DNA of 35,191 bases from the NCBI GenBank assembly GCA_945992255.1, contig CAMFVQ010000008.1, forward strand, positions 1 to 35,191. Reading direction: 5' to 3'. Below, piece by piece: positions 1 to 9,553 of this stretch. Both the position numbers and the translations under genes were made by a program. Under the pieces are notes generated by a model. It was not told where the DNA came from, made no database searches, and saw only the letters and a list, made by a program, of their open reading frames with translations. Source of the stretch: an uncultured Clostridia bacterium. GTDB lineage: Bacteria > Bacillota > Clostridia > Christensenellales > UBA3700. Position 1 is the stretch's first letter; each line of letters opens with the position of its first letter.

Positions 1-2
1 CA

Positions 3-1952
3 TACGAGAACAATTCTTTGGGTTTGTTGCCACCAGAGATAAATGATACATACTTCGCTGGTTGGTCTTTCGTTGAGAACGGTAGCTACTCTAATCTCAT
101 CACCAACAAAATCTTGCAAGTAGAACATGCAGGCAAACATGTTTATGCTACATACTTAACATATACACACTATACACTGAGTGTTGACATTGTTGATAAA
201 ATCAAGAACACAACAAACACAAAAATTGTGGGCACAAGTGACGGCAAATATGAAAACAACAATCAAATATATTTTGTGAAGAACAATGAGGAATTTTATT
301 GGAAACAAGGAGAACATACTAGCAGTGATTTTTACATGGTTTTCAGGACTTTTCTAGATTCCCATAGGTCACTCGGCGGTAACTACACAGTCAAAAAAAT
401 GATTGCATTGATTGGCACTAGCACTACTGAGCTATACAATTCTGACTTGTCACTCAATGAAAAATATAATCCTATCATTGCTACGACTACCCCTGTCAAT
501 ATCAAAATGGAAGTCTGGCTTAATGATTATATAATCATCACTGCCGATGGAACTGACTACACAGCATACTTTAGCTCTGATACGATTGACCTAAACAATA
601 TCAACTCAATATGTCAACTACCAACAAAAGTGACAAGAAAAAATAGTGTTGGAAAGGATATCGAGTTGCCATTTGTGGGAATATGCAATCGTCAAGACGG
701 AACACAGGTAGACGTAGATCATACAAATAAAATCGTCACAAGAGCTGACAAAGGTCGAAAGTTTTATGCAGCATACAGTACACCGGGCGCAATACCTGTA
801 CGAGTATATGTCGATGATTCGCTATCTGATATGGCAAAGGTTTGGAATCCAAATGCTGAAATAAAACAAAATACTGAGCTGGTAGACTCTTCTTTGCTCA
901 GCTCGAGCAACCTCGGCTTTCCACATGATGCATACAACACAACTCTCGATATGACTATAGATGAAGCATTCAATGTTCAAAGAGAACACTGGATCAAGTA
1001 TGATATCAATGCTGACGGCAAAGCTGACACAATATATAAATCAAGATATGACTACATATATGAGGGACTAGCCGAACTATATATGCATGCATTTTATCCT
1101 GATGACAAGATTGGCACTGATAAATGGAAAGTCCACTATCCGGAAAACAAGCGTTTTAAGCTAACGTTCTATAATTATGATTTTCTTGCAGCTGTTGGAC
1201 ATGACACAAAGCTCGAAGATCTGCAAGACAAAATCATCAACATTGTAGTGTCTAAACGAGACGGCTATACCGTCAAATTCCTAGCGATTGAGCCAGATGA
1301 CAGACAAATTGTTGGCAAAGTTATTGACCAACAAAAAGAAGTATTTAGTTATTTTGCAGAGCCTGGCAGCATAATTCAGTTTCCGCAAACCGACTACACA
1401 AATAAGCGCATGTCGATATATCTCAACGGCAAATATTATTATTGCGACTTCCAAAATTGGACACTTGATCGTTGTAGCTGGAAACACTGGATCGAAAATA
1501 AAACACCGCTTTACAAAAGCGAATGCACCAGCGATACGCACGCACCAGTTCCAGCCGATTATGTAATCAACGAAGATACCGTAGTATATGCTTCTTGCAA
1601 CTGCACTAGCACGTCTATCATACCTGATGACAATGAGGGTGGCAACCGTTGGGAAGACATACCAGAATGTACTTGCGGTTGGTGTAGAATACTTGACAAG
1701 CTAAATATCAACGCACCAACATTCCGCAAGTTTGTTCATCTGAAAGACTGGTCGCTATCTAATATCATCAAGACATTTGGCAAAGAGCCTTGGTTCATTA
1801 TTGGCGCAAGTATTATCTGCATCATCTTGTTGGCTATCTTCGGACCATTCATCAAGATAATCATCTCGCTGCTACTGCTGCCGCTCAGAGCAATGTACAA
1901 CGCCACGAAAAAAGCGTCCAACAAAGTAAAAAAGGCAGGTAAACGGAAATGA
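3..1952 (+). CDS. Large surface/secreted protein, C-terminal TM anchor with basic tail, Listeria-Bacteroides (InlB B-like) repeat features; 5' end off window
   Basis: Frame is open upstream of the listed TTG start to the window edge. FAGWS...HVYATY resembles a Flg_new/InlB B-repeat; C-terminus WFIIGASIICIILLAIFGPFIKIIISLLLLPL followed by KKASNKVKKAGKRK. Confidence 0.6.
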   Translation, partial: YENNSLGLLPPEINDTYFAGWSFVENGSYSNLITNKILQVEHAGKHVYATYLTYTHYTLSVDIVDKIKNTTNTKIVGTSDGKYENNNQIYFVKNNEEFYWKQGEHTSSDFYMVFRTFLDSHRSLGGNYTVKKMIALIGTSTTELYNSDLSLNEKYNPIIATTTPVNIKMEVWLNDYIIITADGTDYTAYFSSDTIDLNNINSICQLPTKVTRKNSVGKDIELPFVGICNRQDGTQVDVDHTNKIVTRADKGRKFYAAYSTPGAIPVRVYVDDSLSDMAKVWNPNAEIKQNTELVDSSLLSSSNLGFPHDAYNTTLDMTIDEAFNVQREHWIKYDINADGKADTIYKSRYDYIYEGLAELYMHAFYPDDKIGTDKWKVHYPENKRFKLTFYNYDFLAAVGHDTKLEDLQDKIINIVVSKRDGYTVKFLAIEPDDRQIVGKVIDQQKEVFSYFAEPGSIIQFPQTDYTNKRMSIYLNGKYYYCDFQNWTLDRCSWKHWIENKTPLYKSECTSDTHAPVPADYVINEDTVVYASCNCTSTSIIPDDNEGGNRWEDIPECTCGWCRILDKLNINAPTFRKFVHLKDWSLSNIIKTFGKEPWFIIGASIICIILLAIFGPFIKIIISLLLLPLRAMYNATKKASNKVKKAGKRK

Positions 1953-2206
1953 CAGACTTCATAGATATGAACGACTCAACGCTTGATGACATCAACGACG
2001 TGGAAGATACCACGAGCGTTGAACCCAACACTGTTCCCCCAAAGACTTCGAGCTCCAACGCTATATCTGCAGAAAGACTGCACTATCTAGCAATCGAGCT
2101 CGAAGATCTAACAAAACACCTCGGATATAAAAGCGACGGCTACTCTATCATCGTGGCAGCAGTCACATATATAAAAAAATTACAAGGAGATATTGACAAT
2201 GGTTAA
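1949..2206 (+). CDS. Small hypothetical protein (85 aa)
   Basis: ATG overlaps the upstream stop (ATGA-type coupling); compact same-strand gene cluster. Confidence 0.55.
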   Translation: MTDFIDMNDSTLDDINDVEDTTSVEPNTVPPKTSSSNAISAERLHYLAIELEDLTKHLGYKSDGYSIIVAAVTYIKKLQGDIDNG

Positions 2207-2399
2207 TTACTGGCAAGCTCTTGGATACCTAAAAAATAAAGGCTATGTGAACTTCATTACGTACAAAGGCGAAACACTCACCTATGACGAACTGCGCACA
2301 CGACCGATCGTGTCATATCCCAAAAAGCCGTACCGTCCCACATCGAGTGGCGAGCTACGCACATTGGACGGCTTCGTCCTGCTCAAAGCGATAAAATAA
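2199..2399 (+). CDS. Small hypothetical protein (66 aa)
   Basis: AAGGAGA RBS before ATG at 2199; overlaps the preceding gene's stop. Confidence 0.55.
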   Translation: MVNYWQALGYLKNKGYVNFITYKGETLTYDELRTRPIVSYPKKPYRPTSSGELRTLDGFVLLKAIK

Positions 2400-2409
2400 G
2401 GAGATATAT

Positions 2410-3285
2410 ATGCAAAATAACATAGTAGCTAAAAACTTGATAATGCTTACGCTCGTTGTGATGCTGTTGATTGTCTTGTCCACTTCGCTGGTCTGCTCTG
2501 CTCAAAAAATGCCATCAGACAGCTCCACGTGGACAAAAATTGACGTCAACGTCATCAACAATATTGATGACACAACATTCAAAATCAAGGGCGAATACTT
2601 TATAAATATGCAAAAAGGCGCTTTCGACGTGCGTATTGCGACGGCTGATATACAAGACAAGATACACTACTTCAACATATCAGGATATACCTTGTCTGGC
2701 TTCGATGGCTGGACAGAGTCTGGCAACTACATTATCAAAACTCTCAAATCCGTGACAAAAGTCGACTTGCTCGCACAATACACCGCCAACACTCTGACCG
2801 TTATCTTTATGGACGGACACAAAGGCTCTGAGATCACCAGATATAGTGTGTCGCTCAATGCATCAGTCAAAGCACCAAGTCCAACAGACTATACTGCTGA
2901 TGGCTATGTTTTTGTGGGCTGGCAAGGTGGCGATTATGAGAACGTCACCAACAATATGACAGTGTACTCTGTCTATGCTCCTGCTCGTTATGTCAAAGTC
3001 ACAATGCCAGACGGCAACACCACAACAATTGCGGTGGCAAAAGGTAGCAAGGTATCAGACATTACCCCACCAGCGTTTGGCAAGAAAAAGTTCAAAGCCT
3101 GGCACAATGCCAACGATGAAAGCATTGACAGCAATTATGTTATCAACGAAGATATCGAGCTAAAAGCTGTGTATGGTGCGTTCATAATGCCACAGTGGGC
3201 AAAAACAACCTTGATTGTTCTCGGTTGTCTTGCAGCATCGGCAGTGATTGTGTTTATTACAATGAAGTTCATAACGAAAAAATAA
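2410..3285 (+). CDS. Secreted/membrane-anchored protein with Listeria-Bacteroides-type repeats
   Basis: Hydrophobic signal-like N-terminus; repeats such as DYTADGYVFVGWQGG...NMTVYSVYAP; C-terminal TM; AAGGAG RBS. Confidence 0.65.
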   Translation: MQNNIVAKNLIMLTLVVMLLIVLSTSLVCSAQKMPSDSSTWTKIDVNVINNIDDTTFKIKGEYFINMQKGAFDVRIATADIQDKIHYFNISGYTLSGFDGWTESGNYIIKTLKSVTKVDLLAQYTANTLTVIFMDGHKGSEITRYSVSLNASVKAPSPTDYTADGYVFVGWQGGDYENVTNNMTVYSVYAPARYVKVTMPDGNTTTIAVAKGSKVSDITPPAFGKKKFKAWHNANDESIDSNYVINEDIELKAVYGAFIMPQWAKTTLIVLGCLAASAVIVFITMKFITKK

Positions 3286-3295
3286 GGAGGTATGC

Positions 3296-3769
3296 ATGCC
3301 AAAGAAGAAAGAAACAAAACAACAAAAGAAGCAAGCAAAAAAACCAGCGACAACTCAGGAAAAGCAAAACACCAGCCCTCGAGCACAAAAAGCCAAGAAA
3401 TCTAAAAGCAAAGTTTATCCCAAGGACACGGAGCGAGGCGCAAACATTAAAGTCAAGATGAAATGGCACAAAGATAAACAAGGTGGACATCATCACATTA
3501 TTGGAGATAGCATTGATGACAAATATGTATCGGTTGGTCTAACAAGTAAAAGTCGCCCAGGAAAAAGCAAACATAAAAATACCCAACTGGAAGCTAGAAT
3601 ATTAGACAAAGAAACCACTTCTTATTTAAGAAGAGAGGCACAGGTAATTCGCAAAGATTTATACACCGGAAATTATGTCGGATATGTTACAAGCAATGAT
3701 AAAAAACAAATTGATAATCAAATAGAAAAAGCGAAAGAAAAATATAAAAACAATAAAAAAAAGAAGTAA
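3296..3769 (+). CDS. Highly basic hypothetical protein (157 aa)
   Basis: AAGGAGGT RBS; Lys-rich N- and C-termini around a GGHHHIIGDSIDDKYVSVGLTS core. Confidence 0.6.
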   Translation: MPKKKETKQQKKQAKKPATTQEKQNTSPRAQKAKKSKSKVYPKDTERGANIKVKMKWHKDKQGGHHHIIGDSIDDKYVSVGLTSKSRPGKSKHKNTQLEARILDKETTSYLRREAQVIRKDLYTGNYVGYVTSNDKKQIDNQIEKAKEKYKNNKKKK

Positions 3770-3839
3770 CTATTAGGTGCCAATGAATGATATCTCTATC
3801 AAACTAAGCCAAACTCGAAAGAGCTGTAATAGTTACTTC
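3763..3839. repeat. Perfect 13-bp inverted repeat GAAGTAACTATTA / TAATAGTTACTTC enclosing a 51-nt loop
   Basis: Arms at 3763-3775 and 3827-3839; loop contains CTC-GAAA-GAG mini-hairpin. Confidence 0.7.
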
Positions 3840-3912
3840 CCCTACATAATATATCACTTTGATATATTTGTCAACTAAAAAAACTAAATTTTATAAAATA
3901 AGGAGAAAAAAG

Positions 3913-4035
3913 ATGACAAAAACAAACAAAATGAAGTATGCAATCATCACAACACTACTCTGTCTGATGCTGCTTCCAATCATTATGTGCGGTGTAACAT
4001 TCTGCGCACCGGTAGAAGCTGAACAGCCAATATGA
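3913..4035 (+). CDS. 40-aa single-TM peptide (MTKTNKMKYAIITTLLCLMLLPIIMCGVTFCAPVEAEQPI)
   Basis: AAGGAG RBS upstream of ATG; hydrophobic core; too short for the ORF track. Confidence 0.4.
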   Translation: MTKTNKMKYAIITTLLCLMLLPIIMCGVTFCAPVEAEQPI

Positions 4036-4083
4036 GAAACAATAAATATCCACTGTATACATATGGTTTTCTGCATACAACAA

Positions 4084-4105
4084 AAGCACCTATAGCTAGG
4101 TGCTT
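4084..4105 (-). terminator. Hairpin AAGCACCTA/TAGGTGCTT, probable terminator of purC
   Basis: 9-bp stem; on the minus strand followed by TTTTGTTG. Confidence 0.5.
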
Positions 4106-4129
4106 GTATTGTTGTGTTGTTGTTTTCAA

Positions 4130-4813
4130 TTATTTTGCAAGGATGAGTTTTGTAAGCTCTACTGGCTCTACAATCTTGCCGTCCTTGTAAACTCTCATAT
4201 TGCCAGAAGCAATTTCATCGATAAGGATAACTTCGCCGTTGTTGTAGCCAAACTCGAATTTGATATCCCATAGGTCAAGACCTTTCTTAGCAAGCTCATC
4301 AGCAACAATCTTGGTGATTGCAAGAGTTTGAGCTTTCATAGAATCGAACATCTCTCTGTTCATTACGCCAAGCACTTCAAGACCTTCGCTGGTCACAAGT
4401 GGGTCGCCCTTTTCATCGTTCTTGAATGTGGTTTCTACATATCCGTTTGGTATGCGAGTGCCATCGGCAATATAATCACCATAACGGCGAACAAAGCTAC
4501 CGGTAGCTACAAGTCTGCAAATAACTTCCAAGCCTTTGCCGAATACTGTCGCTGGCAAAACTTCCATTGTTGCATCTTCTAGATTTGCACTTACATAATG
4601 GGTTTTGATTCCTGCTTTTTTCAAAATCTCAAAAAACATTATGGATACTTCAAGATTAGCTCTTCCGATACCTTCGATAGTAAGTCCTACTGTATTTTCA
4701 CCTGGGTCGAACACACCATCTTTGCCTGTGCAATCATCTTTGAATTTCAAAAGCACATTGCCATTTTCCAAAGCATATACATCTTTTGTTTTGCCTTGAT
4801 ACATCAATTTCAT
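4130..4813 (-). CDS. purC: Phosphoribosylaminoimidazole-succinocarboxamide synthase
   Basis: Typical SAICAR synthetase: [46 protein letters not shown]; start chosen from GGAGG spacing. Confidence 0.92.
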   Translation of the reverse strand: MKLMYQGKTKDVYALENGNVLLKFKDDCTGKDGVFDPGENTVGLTIEGIGRANLEVSIMFFEILKKAGIKTHYVSANLEDATMEVLPATVFGKGLEVICRLVATGSFVRRYGDYIADGTRIPNGYVETTFKNDEKGDPLVTSEGLEVLGVMNREMFDSMKAQTLAITKIVADELAKKGLDLWDIKFEFGYNNGEVILIDEIASGNMRVYKDGKIVEPVELTKLILAK

Positions 4814-4921
4814 TGTCATATCCTCCACTATGTAAAATGTCATTTGTTTGACAAGTATTTTATACCACAAAAGCTATGCCTTTGGCAAATTTTTGAGTAT
4901 ATTTTTTCAAAATTTATACAT

Positions 4922-5836
4922 TTAGGCTGTTTTTTCGCTCTTTTCTTGCTTGGCACTTGGGTTGACATGCACAGTACAATGTTTGACTTCTTCCCACTCT
5001 TTTTCTAACTTGTCATGCACGTTTTCTGCAATAGCGTGTGCCTTTTCCAAACTCATCGTGCCGTCGACAGCAATCTCGATTTCGACATAAATGCGGTTGC
5101 CGAACATTCTTGTTTTGAGCATATCCACACCGCATACGCCCTCCACTTCGCAAATTGTCTTTTGCATTTTGTCCTCGATTTTTTGGTCGCAAGACTCGTC
5201 TGTCATCTTCTTGATTGCATCTTTGAATATATCAATCGCCGCTATCAAAATAAGCAAAGCAATCACGATACTTGCCACATTGTCCAGCACCAACACGCCC
5301 ATCATTGCACCCAAAATACCTATAAAGCTGCCTATGGAGCTGAGTGCATCTGTGCGGTGATGCCAAGCATCTGCACGCAAAGCATCTGAATTGATTTTGA
5401 CTGCATAGTGGCGAGTGTACCAAAACATTGCTTCCTTGACCACGATAGACACCACTGCCGCCACAATCGCCAACGTGCCCGGCTTTGCCATGTCTTTGTA
5501 AGAGCCATCTATGATGACAGCTATGCCTTTGTAGCCAATGCCAATGCCAGTAAATGCCAACACCATTGCCAACACAATGGCTGCCACGCTCTCATATCTC
5601 TCGTGTCCATATCGGTGTTTTGCATCTTCTTGTTTGGCGGCAAGCTTTACACCAAGCATAACTATAAATGTGCTGAAAACATCTGATGCCGAATGAATTG
5701 CATCGGACACCATTGCCATAGAATGGGCAAAAATACCTGCAAAAAGTTTGAATAGGGTCAAAACAATATTGACTACCAAGCTGATGATAGATACTTTGAT
5801 TGCGATAGAATAATCTATTTGTTTTTTATCTAGCAT
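4922..5836 (-). CDS. Cation diffusion facilitator (CDF) family transporter
   Basis: MVSDAIHSASDVFSTFIV, AKQEDAKHRYGHERYE, RADAWHHRTDALSSIGS motifs; AAGGAGA RBS before ATG at 5836. Confidence 0.9.
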   Translation of the reverse strand: MLDKKQIDYSIAIKVSIISLVVNIVLTLFKLFAGIFAHSMAMVSDAIHSASDVFSTFIVMLGVKLAAKQEDAKHRYGHERYESVAAIVLAMVLAFTGIGIGYKGIAVIIDGSYKDMAKPGTLAIVAAVVSIVVKEAMFWYTRHYAVKINSDALRADAWHHRTDALSSIGSFIGILGAMMGVLVLDNVASIVIALLILIAAIDIFKDAIKKMTDESCDQKIEDKMQKTICEVEGVCGVDMLKTRMFGNRIYVEIEIAVDGTMSLEKAHAIAENVHDKLEKEWEEVKHCTVHVNPSAKQEKSEKTA

Positions 5837-6375
5837 ATTTCTCCTTGTAGGTTTGTATAAAAACGCACCTACGAAACTCAGTCCCATAAGTGCTACCTTA
5901 CTGCCATACGGCCCGCCAACAAATGTTGCTTGATCATATTGTTCTAGCTATATTATATGTTTTTGTCGCCCAAAAGTCAACATTTATGACATTTTTATGC
6001 CTATTCGCTCACTTTTCGACTATCTTGCACGACCCACAACCGCCAACTTTGCTCACCAAAAGTTATTTTTGTCACCCATACTTGATATTTTCCCTGCCTT
6101 TACCTTTGTTAAAACTCTGTAATAGCGTTTAACTTTGGTCAAGGGCGTGCTTGGGTTATTTCCCTTTGGAGCCTTCGCTGCCATATCCGCCAAAGCAATC
6201 GCTTTTGCTATTTGCTCAACGTAATCATCACTCAATGTTACCTTTGTATTGTCTTTCCTTTGTCACACTTTTTTGTTTCTTTTGTCCATTTTTCTGTCCG
6301 ACACAAGCATATTTGGGGATATTTTGTTCAAAAAAAGCCCACAAAAACACAGGCTCTTGATTGTGAAGGGATTTT

Positions 6376-6744
6376 TTAGAGTTTGGTCACCCACAAACCA
6401 TGCAAGTTGCAATAAGCATACACTGCGACTGGTCGGTCATCTACAAGCTTGAATTCCACTTGTGGATAAGCTCCGCATTTTTTGCGTTGTCCGCCCTTGG
6501 CTGTTTCGAGGTATACCCATTGAATAAAATGCTCTGGGGTCATTGGGTGAAGTTGGGCGCCAATCGAAACTTTGACAGTGCCGCCATCAATCTCCACTGA
6601 TGGAAGATGCTTTTCTGCGCCACTCTCTTCCCTAGAAGTAACAAGCTCAGTCATTGGTTGACCACAACATTGCATAGGAATGCCTGAGTTGCTCAGCATG
6701 CCTGCAAAATTGCCACATTTTTTGCACAAAAAATATTTTTTCAT
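6376..6744 (-). CDS. Desulfoferrodoxin / superoxide reductase family protein (chromosomal copy)
   Basis: CKKCGNFAGM, MQCCGQPM, EKHLPSV, HPMTPEHFIQWVYLET, CNLHGLW. Confidence 0.92.
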   Translation of the reverse strand: MKKYFLCKKCGNFAGMLSNSGIPMQCCGQPMTELVTSREESGAEKHLPSVEIDGGTVKVSIGAQLHPMTPEHFIQWVYLETAKGGQRKKCGAYPQVEFKLVDDRPVAVYAYCNLHGLWVTKL

Positions 6745-7255
6745 AAACCTATCCCCCATACGTTTATATTTTTATTATAACATAATTATCAATATTGTCA
6801 ATTATGATATTTTTTGGCTCGCTTTATGATGATATGTTTTACAATTCCGACATATACCATTTCCATCACCAAAATCTTGTTGCTTTTGTTCTACATTCCG
6901 CTACTTTTCACACCGCTATTCTTTTCTTGCTACTTTTTTCATGCCGCTACTCCTATTGCATATCAATATTTTGCTTGCGTGGTCAAACAACAAGGCTTTG
7001 TGGTGGCTTTATGTTCTAAGCCTTTGATTATGATTTTATATTTGCTTTCGCCACACATACAGCATAAGCACACTGCCCCCCCAAACGCATACAGCACCAA
7101 TCAGCACTTTGCCACCATACTTCGTCGCTCTTTTTGCCGTTTTATTCAACTTTGGGCAATCTCCAACAAGCGCCTGCCGAAAATTTGCTTTTCTTTACAA
7201 AATATGTCAAAACTATGTACAAAATCACCTTTTCGTTGTATAATACTATTGCTAT

Positions 7256-7296
7256 GATTCCTTAGTTAAATGGATATAACAAGCCCCTCCTAAGGG
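7256..7296 (+). pseudogene. 5' half of tRNA-Arg(CCU), interrupted at the anticodon loop (left att site)
   Basis: GATTCCT acceptor + TAGTTAAATGGATATAAC D-arm + AGCCC-CTCCTAA-GGG; TATAAT at ~7240 upstream; no T-arm downstream. Confidence 0.75.
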
Positions 7297-7475
7297 TGCG
7301 CTATTCCTAAAATGAACCCGTAAAAACGGGGCAAAACTATGTGAAAACTGCCCAAAATCGTGCGTTTTGGCGATAAGGTAGACGGCTAAAATAAAATTTG
7401 GTGACCTATTTGGTTGCCACGATAGAAATTTTTGTAATAAGTGGGTATTGCTATATCCTGTAAAATTGAATATAA

Positions 7476-7550
7476 CTTTCCGTAGTTAAATGGATATAAC
7501 GGGTCCCTCCTAAGGATCAATTGTGAGTTCGATTCTCGCCGGGAAGACCA
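7476..7550 (+). tRNA. tRNA-Arg(CCT), complete with encoded CCA
   Basis: Acceptor CTTTCCG/CGGGAAG, D-stem GTTA/TAAC, anticodon loop CTCCTAA, T-arm GTGAG-TTCGATT-CTCGC, ACCA 3' end. Confidence 0.9.
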
Positions 7551-7578
7551 AAAAACGACCGATTTCTCGGTCGTTTTT
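7551..7578. terminator. Bidirectional rho-independent terminator
   Basis: AAACGACCGA-TTTC-TCGGTCGTTTTT. Confidence 0.8.
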
Positions 7579-7595
7579 GCATTGCAGTGCGTTCG

Positions 7596-7997
7596 TTATT
7601 CTTCCTTGAATTTGGTCAGCATACGCAGATGCGCTTGATTGTAGTATTTTCTAAAGGTTGCCCACGGTAGGCTCGTATCCTGTGAGAACGCGATTATCAC
7701 GCCTATCAGTTCACCTTTGTCTTTTGCCTCAATAATTGCCTTTTCATAGTCTTTGCTTTGTTGTGGCTTATCGAAGTGTTCGACAAGTTCTTTGACCCGT
7801 TGCTTGGCTTTGGGCGTTGTGGGTGTCTTATTCCAGCGACGGTCGTAGTTTGCCGTGCCGTCTATCCATAGTCTGCTTATCCTGCCGTCGTTGATGCCGT
7901 AGCCACTCGGTTCATCAAATACCTGTACATAGAATTTTATTCCGCCTATCGTTCCGAATTGCCAGTTTCCTTCCGTATGGGTGATTTTGATCTTCAT
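7596..7997 (-). CDS. Hypothetical protein (133 aa), possibly DUF7678-like
   Basis: GGAGG RBS; YGINDGRISRLWIDGTANYDRRWN recalled as typical of small mobile-element proteins; family not verified. Confidence 0.65.
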   Translation of the reverse strand: MKIKITHTEGNWQFGTIGGIKFYVQVFDEPSGYGINDGRISRLWIDGTANYDRRWNKTPTTPKAKQRVKELVEHFDKPQQSKDYEKAIIEAKDKGELIGVIIAFSQDTSLPWATFRKYYNQAHLRMLTKFKEE

Positions 7998-8077
7998 ATT
8001 ACACCTCCGTATCGTTAAACAAACGATACCGTAAACGGCAATTAAAGTCCAGCATAACGAGCCGAGAACAGCAAAGA

Positions 8078-8104
8078 AAAACGACCGATTTCTCGGCCGT
8101 TTTA
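8078..8104. terminator. Terminator hairpin downstream of thsA
   Basis: AAACGACCGA-TTTC-TCGGCCGTTTT (one mismatch), near copy of the post-tRNA terminator; T-run on the minus strand. Confidence 0.65.
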
Positions 8105-8107
8105 GTG

Positions 8108-9553
8108 TTATTTTGACTCAGGTCTAAATGACAAAATATCGATTATACTTAATATAATATCTATTATTTCTTCTTTGGACAATTTAGGGGTATTAAGCTT
8201 TTCGAGTTTTTTCTTTATGTTTGGCATATTTCCGTTATACTTTTCAAAATCAGACAAAACTAATTCCGCTAGTTCTTTTGCTTTATAACCAGTAGTGCCA
8301 ACAGGGAAAACATATTTCTTTTTGTTAACAGCGATATCAAATTCTTTTTTTACGCCGTCAGCATTTATAATTTTTCCATTTTTATCTTTTTTATTACCGA
8401 ATAAGAAAAAGACTGCACCACATTGTTCAATCATTTTTTCACGATACGGAATATATATTTTTTCCATAAAGTCTGGCTTTTCATATAATGAATAGTACTT
8501 TTTAGGGAATGGGTATAACTTTAAATAATCAGCCATATCCAAATCATTTAAAGCTGTTGCCTCAGCTATTCCTTCATATAGACTAGGGCCAACACCGAAA
8601 CCATTTCCATTGATTACTTTTAAACCGTATCCTTGGTCTTTTTGTACTAAATTATAGCCGAGGTCATATATTAATTCTTTTGCCTCTTCTTCTGTACCAT
8701 ATTCTGAGTAGTCGTGTGCACTACCCGATATTAGTATTTTATATGACATATACTGCTTATATATTGCCTCCAATATTTCTTCTATTTCATTATATTCGTC
8801 AATTATAAGCGAGAATATACCATATTTTTCTATATCTTGCAAAAATAATAGTTGTTCTTTTTGTGCAGCTCGTTTAGTTGCTCTTTTAACAATGAAAAAA
8901 TGATTAGGTCCAATTGAGTTATTTTTTGCTTTTAACTTTTTAAGTATATTTTTAATGTCTGGATCGTTAAAACTATAACCAATGAATAGCATATTATTTA
9001 AAGCCAATTCATTTTCAAGCGCTGTATAAAAATTGGGATGAGTTGACTCATAACCGTCATAATCATCTTGCGTCAAAACGATATGTTCAGGGGCATCAAT
9101 GTCACCATGCACTTTAAAAACAAGTGTCTGACGTTCCGTTTCAATTTTAGCAAACTCACTATTAGAGTTCTTTTTTTCGAATTTCTTTTTTACAAATTTT
9201 AATGCATTTTCAATTATTGGATCATAATTAGTGGTCCAATAGTTTCGTATGGGCATTTTTGCCAATAATTTGTGCTTATACTGGAATTTATCCGTATGGA
9301 AGGCTTGTGACACTTCTTGCTTAAAAGCTGTCACTTCGGTTTTCGATTCATTGAGATAATATTGAGCTATCGTAGGATTATCTATAATAGTTCTTTTTGT
9401 TAATCCTAATTTTTTACGGAAGGGCTCAATTAATTTATTCCAGTCAAAATGTACTAAATCACAAGAAAATCCTGCGCCTACAAAAACAGAGGCCGTATTA
9501 CTCCTTAAAGCCTTCACGTATTCATTAATTAAAACTTGCTTTGATTCTATCAT
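8108..9553 (-). CDS. thsA: Thoeris effector ThsA: SIR2-like NADase with C-terminal SLOG domain
   Basis: SIR2: VFVGAGFSCDL, YWTTNYD, VFKVHGDIDAPE, FIGYSFNDPDI. SLOG: ILISGSAHDYSEYG, GNGFGVGPSLYEGI, YREKMIEQCGAVFFLFGNK, GVKKEFDIA, VFPVGTTGYKA. Adjacent TIR gene. Confidence 0.92.
   Translation of the reverse strand: MIESKQVLINEYVKALRSNTASVFVGAGFSCDLVHFDWNKLIEPFRKKLGLTKRTIIDNPTIAQYYLNESKTEVTAFKQEVSQAFHTDKFQYKHKLLAKMPIRNYWTTNYDPIIENALKFVKKKFEKKNSNSEFAKIETERQTLVFKVHGDIDAPEHIVLTQDDYDGYESTHPNFYTALENELALNNMLFIGYSFNDPDIKNILKKLKAKNNSIGPNHFFIVKRATKRAAQKEQLLFLQDIEKYGIFSLIIDEYNEIEEILEAIYKQYMSYKILISGSAHDYSEYGTEEEAKELIYDLGYNLVQKDQGYGLKVINGNGFGVGPSLYEGIAEATALNDLDMADYLKLYPFPKKYYSLYEKPDFMEKIYIPYREKMIEQCGAVFFLFGNKKDKNGKIINADGVKKEFDIAVNKKKYVFPVGTTGYKAKELAELVLSDFEKYNGNMPNIKKKLEKLNTPKLSKEEIIDIILSIIDILSFRPESK

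Noticed and set aside
6053-6235. 60-aa minus-strand ORF MSDDYVEQIAKAIALADMAAKAPKG...
   Set aside because: No clear RBS or family; could be a fragment but cannot be supported.
6814-7257. 147-aa plus-strand ORF MARFMMICFTIPTYTISITK...
   Set aside because: Low-complexity, no convincing RBS, overlaps the tRNA promoter region; more likely non-coding sequence.
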